Shown here: one piece after another, positions 1 to 10,611 of the stretch
Position numbering within the stretch: the first letter of the stretch is position 1
Layout of the letters: every line of letters starts with the position of its first letter
Assembly: GCF_000005505.3 (NCBI RefSeq)
Contig: NC_016133.3
Span: 38,095,237-38,159,236 of the forward strand
Length of the DNA stretch: 64,000 nucleotides
From: Brachypodium distachyon
Lineage: Eukaryota; Streptophyta; Magnoliopsida; Poales; Poaceae
Direction of reading: 5' to 3'
Notes under the pieces: generated by a model
Database searches by the model: none
The model's input: only the letters and a program-made list of their open reading frames with translations
What the model was told of the DNA's origin: nothing
Made by a program: the position numbers and the translations under genes

Positions 1-1464
1 TTCGAGCACGTCAAGCGGAAGGATAACTTCGCTGCTGACGAGCTGGCCAAGATGGCATTAGATCGCTGGAAGCCTCCGGCGAGGGTGTTCTGCCAGAAGC
101 AAGCGGCTCCTTCAGTCGCCCCCGAGCCGGCTTCCGGGGACGCCCCTCCAGCAACCGAAGGAACCCCCGCAACAGCAGGGGTCCATGCTGTTGACACAGC
201 GGCATGTGTTGGCAGGGAGACCCCTCCTTGAGCGGTGGAGATCGCCTGCTACTTAAAGGGGGAGGCTCTTCCGGAAGATGACGTTGCCGCGGAGCGAGTA
301 GCGCGGCAAACCAAAATGTACACTATGGTTGATGGAAACCTCTACCGCAGGCGTGCAAACGGGGTCAAGCTGATCTGCGTGCCGCAAGATCAAGGGCGCG
401 CATTGTTGGAAGAAATACATCGAGGCACATGCTCACACCATGTGGCCTCCCGAGTTTTAGCCGGCAAGGCGTTTCGGCACGGTTTCTACTGGCCCATGGC
501 CCTAGCCGACGCGGAGCGGCTGGTGAAGACGTGCGAGGCTTGCCAGTTCCACACGAAGAAGAGCAACCAGCCGACGCAGGCTTTACGCGTCATCCCTTCC
601 TCGTGGCCGTTCGCGGTCTGGGGGCTCGATATCTTCGGCAAGCTACCGAGAGCAATTGGTGGTTACGAATATTTGTTTATGGCCATCGACAAGTTCTCCA
701 AGTGGGTGGAAGTGGAGCCAGTGCGGAAGGTGACCGCCCAGGCGGCCATCAAGTTTTTCAAGAGCATTGTGGGCCGTTTTGGTGTGCCTAACGGCATCAT
801 CACCGACAACGGCACGCAGTTCACGAGTGCAATGTTCCAGGCCTATTGTGAGGGCATGGGCACCAAGTTGCACTTCACGTCCGTTGCTCATCCGAGGAGT
901 AACGGGCAGGCGGAGCGAGCCAACGCAGAAGTGTTGCGGGGGCTCGAGATGAGAACCTTTGACAAGCTCAAGGGCCACGGGAAACACTGGGTTGAAGAAC
1001 TCCAGCCCGTGCTGTGGTCAATCAGGACCACACCTAGTCGGGCAACGGGAGAAACTCCTTTCACCCTTGTCTACGGGGCAGAAGCGGTGCTGCCCCTCGA
1101 GCTCAAGCACGGATCTCCCCGAGTACGCGCGTACGGCAACACCAGCCAACATGAGCAAAGGGTTGACGATCTAAACTTCATCGAAGAGCTTCGATGCCGG
1201 GCTGCTGTGCGAGCCGCGCGCTACCAGCAGGGACTCCGTCGTTATCACGACAGGCTAGTCCATCCCCGGGGGCTCGAGAACGGAGACCTTGTCCTGCGCC
1301 GGATACAAGGAACGAAAGCTGGGAACAAGTTGATTTCGAAATGGGAGGGCCCCTTCCGAGTAGTGCAGGTGACCAGACCGGGGGCTGTCCGGCTGGAAAC
1401 CGAAGATGGCTTGCCGGTGCCAAATAGTTGGAATATTGAGCACTTGCGCAAGTTCTACCCGTGA
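1..1464 (+). pseudogene. gypsy pol polyprotein C-terminal part: RNase H end and integrase, with an in-frame stop
   Basis: Frame 1 is open from base 1 to the stop at 1462-1464 except for one TGA at 229-231. The first residues (HVKRKDNFAADELAKMA) are the typical end of a retroviral-type RNase H. After the stop come a zinc-binding HHCC region (H..H about 430-440, CEACQ about 535), the integrase core with DIFG near 628, TDNGTQF near 805 and the glutamate in NGQAERANAE near 905 (the DDE triad), then a C-terminal domain ending HLRKFYP. Integrase joins cDNA to host DNA. The residue at the TGA is usually tryptophan at this point in related elements, so TGG to TGA is the simplest explanation. Apart from this stop the reading frame is intact, suggesting a fairly young copy. 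Confidence 0.9.
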
Positions 1465-1730
1465 AGCGGCGAAGCCCGACCCTCCGGTGATGCCGCCGAT
1501 GCATACCTCTCAAACTAGTGTAGCCGGGCAGCCCCCGTGTGTAAACCACTAGTTATGGTGAATAAAGATAATTGTTTCTTTCTTGAGCTTCAAAGTTGCT
1601 TCGTTTATTCATGTGTTCCCTCTTTCCTTGTCTCCTACTTTTGGTGCACGGAAGTGTCTTTCCAAACTTGGTTGTGAGCAGGGGGCTGCTGGAACCTCGA
1701 AAACAAAAATCTGTTGCCGGATCTCTCCGG

Positions 1731-1885
1731 CACGGGACATGCAGTTGCCGGGCTACCCGCAACGTGCATCATGGAACATGCAGTTGTGGGGCTTCCCGCA
1801 CATGCATCACGGGACGTGCAGTTGCCGGGCTCCCCGCAACGTGCATCACGGGACGTGCAGTTGCCGGGCTCCCCACAACGCGCAG
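1731..1885 (+). repeat. 39-bp tandem repeat, about 4 copies
   Basis: Four head-to-tail units begin at 1731, 1770, 1808 and 1847. Each starts cacgggacgtgcagttgccg or a close variant and ends gcaacgtgcat. Units 3 and 4 are nearly identical; unit 2 is the most diverged and is 1 bp short. The repeat lies in the 3' spacer of the gypsy element. It also reads in several frames, which produces spurious ORFs. Confidence 0.9.
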
Positions 1886-2307
1886 TCGCTGCGCCTGGGA
1901 AATGGAGTGCTCACGACCAAGTTTGGCATCAACCCTTCCGCACCCGGGGGCTGGGAGGCAGGAGATTATTCGTGTTGCTTTATGTATTTTTGTGGATTTC
2001 AAAAAAAATTTGCAGCACCTCAGGCCTGGTAAGAATCTAATCTGCAGGAAAAGGTGGAATCCCACGCACTGTAATACCCGTGGGCTGCCCACGGGTCGCG
2101 GCATGTAGCAGCGCCTTGTGGTGCGGGGCGACCGCAACACAAGGGACTCACCGCACTCCGAGGCTCCTAACTCGGGAGGGCGCCGCCACGTGTGCCACAG
2201 CAACTTGGCATGCAGGGTGGCGAAGACTGTACCACATTTCAAAGGGAGGGATGCCACGGGTGCTGCGCTGATCCGTCGCGCGTGGTGGCGAGCCCCTCCC
2301 CCGCGCC

Positions 2308-2314
2308 TATAAAA
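2308..2314 (+). promoter_or_regulatory. TATA-like box inside the gypsy 3' spacer
   Basis: A clean TATAAAA in a GC-rich setting (gcgcctataaaaggcgcg) lies about 840 bp past the pol stop and about 5.6 kb before the 3' LTR. The segment from about 2071 (tgtaatacccgtgggctgcc) resembles an LTR start, so this could be the promoter of a decayed nested LTR or an internal promoter. No matching LTR end or target duplication was found. Function is inference. Confidence 0.35.
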
Positions 2315-2384
2315 GGCGCGCCCCAGCCGTGGAACAGCTCAGAGCGAAGCCGAGAAAGGGGCTATTAAGGCGGGCGGTGCCGTG

Positions 2385-2785
2385 GAGGCACGATGGTGGT
2401 GCATTCCATCAACACCTAGCGCTGACGGGTGCACTGCCATCACGCCCTTGCCACATCACCCCATCGAGCCCGATCCGAGGGACGTCGCAGAGACACGGTG
2501 GTAGTGCATGCCATCGGCGTTTCAAGCCGACGAGTGCGCTGCCACCGTGCCCTTGCCGCGCCTCCTCAAGCGAGCGGCTCCTGGGCGAGGGCTGCCGCGG
2601 AGGGACGGGGGTGGTGCATTCCATCGGCGCCCGGCGCCGGCGGGTGCACGACCACAGTGCCCCTGCCGCATCCCTCCGGGGCAGGGGCTGCCGCGGAGAC
2701 ACGGTGGTGGTGCATGCCATCAGCGCCTCGCACCGACGGGTGCACCACCATAGTATCCCTGCCGCATTCCCCTAAGGGAGCCCCA
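2385..2785 (+). repeat. about 100-bp tandem repeat, about 4 diverged copies
   Basis: The phrase ggtggtgcattccatcggcg (with variants) recurs near 2395, 2499, 2606 and 2703, so the period is about 97-107 bp. Each unit also carries a gacgggtgcac-like phrase and a cccctgccgc phrase. Copies are diverged but in register. GC content is high and no coding signal is consistent across copies. Confidence 0.8.
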
Positions 2786-2799
2786 CTGTAGGCGCAGGT

Positions 2800-3235
2800 C
2801 GTTGCAAGGACGCCGTGATGGCGCCGGTGCCGGCGTTCGCCGTCCGTTCCGGCCCATCACCGCGTCCCTGCCATGGCCCTCGAGCAAGTTTTGCTCCCAG
2901 GCAGTGAGGGCTGCTGCGGGAACATCGTGGCATCCTGGCCGCCCGCTGTCGGCGGTGGTGGCGAGGAAGCCACGATGTCCCTGCTGCGGCCCTCAGACGG
3001 GTTTGTTCCAAGCAGCGAGGGCTGCTGCAGGAACGCCGTGACGTCCTCGTCACCTGCGGTCAGCGGCGGTGCCGAGGAAGTCACGGCGTCCCTGCCGCAC
3101 CCCTCAGAGAAGGCTCTTCCGAGGGCGAGGGTTGCTGCGATGACGTGGCGGTAGCATCGTTGTTGGCGCTCGACGCCGGCGGCGATCCTACCGCGGCGTT
3201 CCCGCCGCATCCCTCTGTCAGGCGATTACAAGGGC
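2800..3235 (+). repeat. about 110-bp tandem repeat, 3 to 4 diverged copies
   Basis: The phrase gcgagggctgctgcgggaac (with variants) recurs near 2905, 3015 and 3125, each followed by catcgtggc or gccgtgacg, a ggtggtggcgaggaa-like phrase and tccctgctgc. The period is about 110 bp. It follows directly on the 100-bp family and shares the ccctgccgcatccctc ending, so the two may share an origin. Confidence 0.7.
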
Positions 3236-3865
3236 GACAAACCAGGAGTGCACCTCCGGCGGATGCTTCGGGCACATGGCTGAACGAAAAGCTAAGTACT
3301 GACACCTAAATGGCAAACCCACTAAGAACTGGACGTGATTGAATGCTGCTTCGCCAAGGGTGGCCTCGGAACCTGCGTGTGGCTGGAGTGTTCGAAGGAC
3401 ACTTGCGGGGGGAGTACGTTCCCCATGTGGCTTCTCGGCTCCGTCCCGGAAGGGAACGGCTTGGAGTAGTTACCCCGCGAGTGGAGTGGCTCCCCGCTAC
3501 CGCTTGACCCCAGGTCGGCACTGCGGGTCCGTCCCGGGTCCCTAGTCTGGTCAAGGGTGAGGCGCACGAGTCCCTGGCCACACAATTCAAAACACGCAAA
3601 GGCTAAGGAAGCCGCCCCGCGAGGCAGCCTCGGGAACAAGGAACAAAGAATTGAGCGAGTTAAAGAGCTTGATTAACTAAGTGTTGAGCGATTATATAAG
3701 CTAATCAAAGTATAATTATTCAAACGGCGCAAAGTGCCACACTTGCAGGGCAAAAAACGAAAGAAGATACATCGGAAAGTAGCAAGGACGGATTGGGGGC
3801 TGCGGCAACTAGTTGCCGGCGTCTTCGGCCGGGGGCTCCGGGGACGGCTCGGGCTCCGGCTTCCT
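3236..3865. other. gypsy 3' spacer without a recognised feature
   Basis: Between the last tandem repeat and the end of the antisense ORF there is unique, GC-rich sequence up to about 3640, then AT-richer sequence to about 3730. On the minus strand this is downstream of the antisense ORF stop, so it would be its 3' untranslated region. No convincing coding frame or repeat was seen. Confidence 0.5.
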
Positions 3866-6800
3866 CTACAACTGCTCGACCACCTCGTCGACGAACCCGC
3901 GCACCGCTTGGGTGTGCATGGGCTCGTCCTCGCTGTCCGACCAGGCGTCCAGCAGGGACTCGAAGGGAAACTCCAGGTCCCGGAGATGTACCCTCGGGAG
4001 GATTTTCCCGGCAACCTCCCGGGCGCAGTTGGCGACTTCGTTGGCGCCGTACTGAGCGATCCAGACATCGAGCGCCCCAAGCTTCCCCACCAAGTCAGAG
4101 AAGAAGGGGATCAACGTCGAGACATCTGTGCCGTCCACCTCCGCCGCCTGCAGCTCGAACTTGGGCAGCAGATCGCGCAGCGCCTGGGCAATCTTGAGCA
4201 GCTTATCTGTCTCGATCTTTTGCTGACCGATCAGCGTACCGTGGTGAAGCTGAGCATTGACGGTAGCCTCCTTGGCCTTGCTGAGGCGGTCCGCCAGCTT
4301 CACGAGCTCTGCGGCCTTGGCCGCATTGTCTTCGGCGGCCCTGACGAGCTCCTCCCGAGCGGTGGCCAGCTCAGTCTCAAGCCTGGCCGCCTTGTCCTTG
4401 GCGGACCCGAGCTGGAGCTCATGCCGGGCCGCTGCTCCCACCGCGTCTTCGGTGGCCTTGATTTGCATCTCCAGCTTGACGCGAAGGCCCTGAATCTCGC
4501 CGCGGTATTTAGCGATCAGGTCGCTCTTCTCGTCCAGCCGAGCCTGGGCCACCGCAAGAACCCCGGTGTGCTCCTTCTTGGTCGCCTCAAGGGTCGCCGT
4601 CAACGAGTCCAGCTCCCCCTGAAGCTTCGTGCGCTGGGCCTCTAGCTACCAGTGGAGTTCGGCCTCCGGGACCACCGGTTCCTCGGTGTCCTCCAAGGCT
4701 TGCCGGGCAAGGCGCGCCTCCTCTCTAGCGAGGCGTGTCTCCTCGCGCAGCCAGGAGAGTTCTTGCCGTTCCTTCTCCACGGCTTCCCGCACCTCGCCAA
4801 CTTGGTTCTTGGCAATGGTGTGGTGCTCCCTCACCTCGTTGAATGAGGTGATGAAGGCCAGCTGCTGATCCTTGACGGCGTCCAGGAATCGTTGTCCTCG
4901 CTCGAAGACGCTTGGATCCCAGGTAAGGGGATTCCAAGCCACCCCGGCAAGAGTGCCAAGGTTGGTGTTGGGGAAGGCTGTCGATGATGACGATGCCCCT
5001 GCCGCCACCGTAGAGCTGTGCGGGGGGTCGTCTGCTCGCTCCGGGGCGTCCCGTCGCCCCTCCCCGGCAACTTCCCCATCACCCATTCCTGGCGACTACG
5101 GGGCTGGAGAAGCCACCGCGTCCCCGGCAGGTGCCATACCCTGCTGGCCGACGGACAGGCCCTCGCCAGCTGCATCCGCGGCTACCGACGCGTCGCCTAG
5201 CGCCGTCTCGACGATGGCAGTGGTCGCCGCTGCCGCCGTGGCCGGTGCAGCCAGGCTTGGCGCGGGAGCCGATGCTGGCTCCTCCGCCGCCTTCGCAACC
5301 TTGACATCGGGGTCAAGATCAACCACGGAAGCGCTCGCTACCGGTGCGGGCGCGTTTAGGCCTGCAGCGGCGAGAAGTGTGAGGGTCGACAAGCAAGAGA
5401 ATTGCCGGAAGCGGACAAGGATGATCGAGGTAGTTACCTTGCAAGGCCATTGGGCTTGCGGGGGTAGCTTCCACCACATCGTCCATCCCTGCGGGGGCCT
5501 CCGAGAGGCTTGCCGCGGGCGAACTGCCCCGCACTGAAAAAGAAGGTACGTCTGTATAGTTAACGGTTAACGGACAACTAGAAATGCAGCAAAGAAGGGA
5601 GGAAGGAGCCGTACCCGGTGCCGGCCCCGCCCCCGTTGTGGGTGGGTCGTCGGCGGGTGCGATGACGGCGCTGCTGGCCCCTGAGTTCGTAGGGTCAACG
5701 GCACCGCCGTCGTCTGCGCGCGCCCTCTTGGTCAGCGCATCGGGCGGGGAGTCGCCCCTCCCCCTATTGCTGGCATCGGCCGGCGAGCCGGCCCTCAGGG
5801 GGTTGCGCCGGAGCGCGAAGCCCCGGAACAGCCCCCGGGCGGGCAGCGCCGTGGGTGCCCGCGGGGTTACCGCGACCCGGGGCGTCGCGGGAGTTGACGA
5901 CAAGGCCGCCGCGGTGTCGGGGGCCGCCCCCGGGGTGGTTGCCGCTCGGATCCCGGCAGCTGCTGCTGGTGAAGCCACCGCCGAGGCGCGAGCAGTCGTC
6001 GCCGAGGTGGCCGCAGCCGTGGCCCCGGTGACCCCCACGGACGTGGGCGCAGCCGAGGTACCGGTAGACTCCCCTAGGGCGGCTGCCGCCACATTGCTGG
6101 CTACCGCCGCTGGGGCGGATGCCGCCGCCGAGGCTCCGGCGACCCCCGCAGGCGTGGTCGCCGCCGAGGTACCGGCGGGCGCCACTGAGGTGGCTGCCGC
6201 GGCGGGGATGGCGGCCTCTACCGGGGCGGACGTCACCGCTGGGGAAGGTGCCGCCACGGCTACCGAGGAGATAGCCGCGGCCGCTGCTTGCGCCCTTGAT
6301 CTCCGCACGAGCAGGGGCGCGACGTCACTGTCCTCGTCGTCGTCGTCCACGGGGACGACTTCCGGGGACCTTGGAGGCTGGCCTGCCTCGTCATCCAGTG
6401 AATGGAGGGAGGGCCAGCTGATCTCCGACTCGCCCCCGCTCTCCTCGAGCACCTGCTTCCCGCGAGGTGATGGCGGGGGAGCGCGCGGGGCCCGAGTGGG
6501 GGTGTCGTCCATCAACCCCCACTCGTTGCAGGGCGGGAAGGAGGCGACGATGTCGTTGAGCGCCGCAACGCCGGCATGGAGGGAGAAGACCCCCGGCGGG
6601 AACCTCGTTGATTCGAAGGTTTCGCCGGAGATTCCCCTCACCCATGTCTTGAGGGTTTCCAGATCCATGCCGTCCTAGTGGAGGCGTGTTCTGTCCCCAG
6701 GACCCGTGTACATCCACGCGGGCCGGGAGCGCAGTTGGAGCGGCGCGATGCGCCGGTTGACGAAGGTACTCGCGACGTCCACGTCGGTGAGCCCCGCTAG

Positions 6801-7545
6801 CCGCAGCGCCTTGATCTTTTCCACGATGGGAAGGAGATCGGCGTCGCGGTGGTACCTGTCCTGCCAGCCACTCTGGGGTTGCGGCAGCTCCGTGGGCGAG
6901 AAGATGAACTCTTGGGGGGTCTTCCACTCGGACCCAGCACCAGTCGCCCCGCCACTCCTTCTCAATCTTCTTCCTCGACTGGACGATGAACTCGGACTTC
7001 ATCTGGTCGCGGGGGCGGAACACCACCCCCGATGACATCGCCTTCGCATTGTCAATCCGGGGGTAGAAATAGTGGCGGAAGAGCGCCACCGACGGCATCA
7101 CCCCCACGAAGGCTTCGCAGAGGAATTGAAAGGTGGCAAGGAGGAACATCGAGGTGGGGTGGAGCTGCGCAACCTGCAGCTGGTACGACTCCATCAGTGC
7201 GTGGAGGAACAACGAGAACGGCGGCACCAGCCCGGTGAGGAGGAAGCGCGCGAACACCCGGAAGTCATTGTCTTGGTGCTCGCCGCCCGCCAGGAAGATC
7301 AGGGTCTCCCCGTGCTCATTGAACTTGGAGGCGACAGCATGCCGGAGCTTGTCCAGTGCCTCGCCGTTGTAGCCCGGCCGGTAGAAGGCGAGCGTGGCCC
7401 GCATCTCCCGGTTCTTCTGGTCTTTGGTGGCGGCTGCCTTGGTTGCCGCCTCGCTCTTGCTAGCCGCCGCTCTCTTCGAGGCCTGCACCTCTTTTCCCTT
7501 CCTGGTGGTGGGGGCGCCATGGGGTGCAGGGGTGGAAGCTAGCAA
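3866..7545 (-). pseudogene. antisense additional ORF of the gypsy element (putative gypsy-type transposon domain plus coiled coil), decayed
   Basis: Reading the minus strand from ATG 7543-7545, the N-terminal third carries the plant 'putative gypsy type transposon' (Transposase_28-like) signature, for example SVALFRHYFYPRI and WRGDWCWV, followed by an acidic/Ala-rich middle and a C-terminal coiled coil (4603-3866: heptads of K/E/A/L). Two introns are visible on this strand, 5614-5534 (GT..tttttcAG) and 5437-5362 (GT..ctgcAG). Removing both joins three open segments in one frame, which strongly supports real splicing. Damage: a frameshift near 6950 and in-frame TAG codons at 6675-6677, 5096-5098 and 4646-4648. 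The function of such antisense ORFs is unknown. Alternative view: a captured host gene, but location and domain fit the known Tat-type additional ORF. Confidence 0.8.
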
Positions 7546-7630
7546 GAACGCTTGGGTGCGAGATGCGAAGGAGGATGAAGGCGAAGGCTGTGGGGAATAG
7601 AATGCTTTCCCCTTTTGGGAGCGGAAAAAT

Positions 7631-7637
7631 CTTTATA
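7631..7637 (-). promoter_or_regulatory. TATA-like box for the antisense ORF
   Basis: On the minus strand the sequence reads gttataaagattttt, 86 bp upstream of the antisense ATG at 7545. The spacing suits a core promoter with a short 5' leader. Function is inferred from position only. Confidence 0.45.
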
Positions 7638-7916
7638 ACACCCGGCCGTTTGGTAACGGCCGGTTCCGTACCCTACGGGTGCGCGGGAATAACTCCTAAT
7701 CGTAAGGAGTAGTGCGCTGAGTGGCCTTAACTACCCTGTTTAAGGGGGAGGTTAGGGCAGAAATCACGCGCCCACTACTCCGTCTGTACCGGCGTGGTAC
7801 TAGGGGCAACGAAGGGACGCGGGCCCGAGGCGAATCGGGGCCCACGCGTTGGTTGTGGGCGTAGCCCGGCAACCGACCTGGGGAAGGCGCGTCCGGGAAC
7901 AGGAGTTGCCGGCCCA

Positions 7917-7930
7917 CGCCCGGGGGCTAC
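7917..7930 (+). other. purine-rich primer tract before the 3' LTR
   Basis: cgcccgggggctac ends exactly where the TGTCG of the LTR begins. A gggggctac/tgtcg border is what I recall for Tat-type grass elements. It would prime plus-strand DNA synthesis. Confidence 0.65.
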
Positions 7931-8819
7931 TGTCGCACCAGTGGCTCCCGGGGTACCACCGTTGCGTAACGCGTGGGCCCCGACTCCGAGTTCCCGGGAG
8001 GATTCCATCCCGGGCAGCAGCCACGAGCTGCCCGGCAAGCTATCAGCCCGGAAGGGCTAGCGGGGCTTGCCGGGAGGGGGTTCCCGGGCGTAGGCTCCCG
8101 CCGCAAGGGTGGGGCCCAGCGGACAGAGCAACAGCGCCACGCGGGCACATGGCGGGCGTCGGGTGCTCAGTCTCACCAGGGCGAGGAGTGAGGCGCACGG
8201 CGCATTAAATGAGCCGACAGGAGGGGCGTTACCCGTCCAAATCAGGTGATCAGTGGCTGTCCAATCCTACCCTTAGGGTTTTAGACCCCTAGCGGCGGAG
8301 GTGGCGTCCATGCATGCCACCAGCTCATCGAGGGGGAGTGGCATGTCTCCCTGATCAACACTTGTAATGCATGCACCGTGGCACCTGTGGCATCCCCTTG
8401 ACAATAAAAGGAGGACCCCCGCCCACGGTCAAAGGGTTCGTTTTTTGGTTGGTTCATTCGAGTTTGGTCCGGTCGGTTCGCAGTGAGCCTCTAGCATCAG
8501 CCGAGAATAGTAAGGAGCACTTAGCCAAAGGAAGAGAGTACCCGGAAACTCACCCAGTGACCTGTAAACACTTGGTTTCTGTGATTATACAAGCTCAGAC
8601 AAGCAGGACGTAGGGTTTTACACTTCCGGGTGGCCCGAACCTGGGTAAAAGCGCTCGTGCATGTGTTCTTTGCTTGCATGCACTTTGGGTGTACCTTTTT
8701 TTAGGTTACGTACGCCATCGGCCATGCCGGCAATCGCCGGAGCAATCCCCGCCGCCCCTGCCGAACCTAAAAGGGGGTGTGCCCGCACGCCCCCGGTGTC
8801 GGAGCCCCGTGCGACGACA
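7931..8819 (+). repeat. 3' LTR of the gypsy element (889 bp)
   Basis: The LTR starts TGTCGCAC and ends GCGACGACA, giving 5-bp inverted ends TGTCG/CGACA. It is preceded by a purine-rich tract. A TATA-like AATAAAAG lies at 8403-8410 upstream of the likely transcription start. The 3' end is fixed by the resumption of LINE coding sequence (minus-strand VHFMKKKR) at about 8820. The 5' LTR is outside the window, so the pair could not be compared. Confidence 0.8.
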
Positions 8820-10611
8820 CGCTTCTTCTTCATGAAGTGCACGCATTTGTAAGCGGTTATAATATTGTCAGTAATTAATCGGCCCGGGACAAAAGCCGAT
8901 TGTTCCTCCGAAATAATATCAGGTAAAATCTCCTTCAGCCGATTTGCTTGTACCTTTGACACAATTTTCAAAACAACATTACATAAGCTTATGGGACGAA
9001 ATTGGGATAGGGATGATGCACCTGGGACTTTCGGGATCAAAACAATTAATGTGTGGTTCATATCAGCCGGATCCTCCACTCCGTTCAAAATATTCAGTAC
9101 CGCTTCAGTGACCTCATCCCCACATAAATCCCAATGTCTCTGGAAAAAATGTGCCGGAAAACCATCGGGCCTTGGAGCTTTAGTCGGAAACATCTGGAAA
9201 AGTGCCAATTTAACTTCATCCACCTTATAAGGTCTATCCAGACGTTCACACATCCCCACAGAAACCTTCCTCGGTACATGATCCAAGACATCATCCATGC
9301 CTGCAACGCCCTTAGAGGAATATAACTCACGAAAAAAAGACTCAGTGTGTGCAGCCATGACCTGATAATCATCCGAGATTGTGCCATCGGGTAGACACAA
9401 ACGTTCAATTCTGTTTTTCTTCTGTCGCCCACTAGCCTTCTGGTGGAAGAAACATGTATTTCGATCTCCTTCTGCCATCCATTGCACACGTGACCTTTGA
9501 CGCCACATAATTTCTTCCCTGTGATTCCATTCCGTGAGCTTTGCAATGACAGCAACCTCCTCCTCTGTCGGCCCAACACGGTCTGGAAGCCCACGAAGTC
9601 TTTCTAACTCAGCTAGTAGTTCCTTTGTTTTTTTCTAGACACTACCAAAAACTTGATTGTTCCAGTTCTGCAATAGGTCCCCAAAGCCATTCAATTTTGC
9701 ACGCAACTCCCCCATCGTCCGGCACCGACCTGCCTCCTTCCATTTACTAGCCACAAAGGCCGCAAAATCTTCATGTGATTCCCACATCTTCTCATACCGA
9801 AATCCTCATGCTGTCCTCTCCCGACTGCCTTGACGAGGTTCAGCTGTCTTAAGGAGAATCGGACAATGATCTGATTTCGTTGCCGTAAGATGGAACACAG
9901 CAGCAAAAGAGAAATTGGACCACCATGAAGTTGATGCCAACGCCCTGTCAAGACGAACACGAGTGAAGGAGCCACCACGCATGCGCTTCTCAAAAGTCCA
10001 CCCATTACCATTAAAACCTAGATCACAAAGACCACAAAGATCCACTGTCTCTCGGAAGCCTCGCATCTGTTCCGAGCTTCGTTCACCAACACCAAAATGT
10101 TTGCCTTGATCTAGGACCTCATTAAAGTCACCAATACACACCCAGGGCAGATCTGACTCGCTCCGCAGAAAACGAAGGAGCTCCCATGTCTTATGTCTTT
10201 CACGCACATCGGCCTCACCATACACGCAAGTAAGTCTCCAGGGGTCATCTTGCCTAGCCCGAACCTTCATATCAATGTGATATTGGGAATAATGAACTAA
10301 ATTCATTGATAAATCATCATTCCAATACATGGCTAAACCACCACTTCTACCACTACTACTCACTGCAAAGCAATTCTTAAAACCCAAAGTGAAAGCAAGA
10401 TTCCTAGCCCTCGTACTAGTTACTTGCGTCTCCTGTAAACAGATTGTCCCTCTGAAGAAGTTGAGGTCTTCTTCACCCTTTTTGCCATCTTTTGGTTTCA
10501 CACAATTGGGAGGTGGTGGGGGTACCTCCTCTTGCATCTTCTCATCCTGCTCCTTTTCTGCCATGTTGATATCAGGTAACTCTGGTGCAGATTCACCTAA
10601 GTCCAGTGTAC
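8820..10611 (-). pseudogene. LINE ORF2 fragment: endonuclease and N-terminal reverse transcriptase
   Basis: From 10636 to 9806 the frame gives an AP-endonuclease with SSSGRSGGLAMYW, CIGDFNEV, NGWTFEKR, RVRLDRALA and KSDHCPILL, the usual catalytic landmarks. A TGA at 9806-9808 and a TAG at 9635-9637 interrupt it, then RT begins (WRQRSRVQWMAEGD, RPDGFPAHFFQRHW, FRPISLCNVVLKI, FVPGRLITDN). The catalytic FADD block of RT is missing because the gypsy insertion ends the ORF at KKKR. The start of ORF2 also seems deleted: an acidic/proline segment runs straight into LQETQV, so the first strand of the endonuclease (NCRG) is absent. Confidence 0.85.

Larger units (their letters stand above)
1..8819 (+). 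mobile_element. Tat-lineage Ty3/gypsy LTR retrotransposon, 3' portion
   Basis: The window opens inside a large gypsy element. In order it holds the end of RNase H, integrase, a long GC-rich spacer with three tandem-repeat families, an antisense ORF (3866-7545), a purine-rich tract and a 3' LTR (7931-8819). Known family feature: Tat-lineage elements (Ogre, Retand, Grande, RIRE2 types) carry an extra ORF and a repeat-prone 3' untranslated region between integrase and the 3' LTR. The 5' LTR, gag, protease and RT lie upstream of the window. The 3' LTR abuts a minus-strand LINE, so the element inserted into that LINE; the predicted target duplication at the visible end is cgctt (8820-8824). Lineage is inferred from architecture, not from a tree. 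Confidence 0.85.

Noticed and set aside
3734..4645. 303-aa plus-strand ORF
   Set aside because: It is the complement of the coiled-coil part of the antisense ORF; its leucines mirror the heptads on the other strand.
5584..6678. 364-aa plus-strand ORF rich in Ala/Gly
   Set aside because: It is the GC-rich mirror of the antisense ORF middle region; no domain, and the minus-strand frame has introns and homology.
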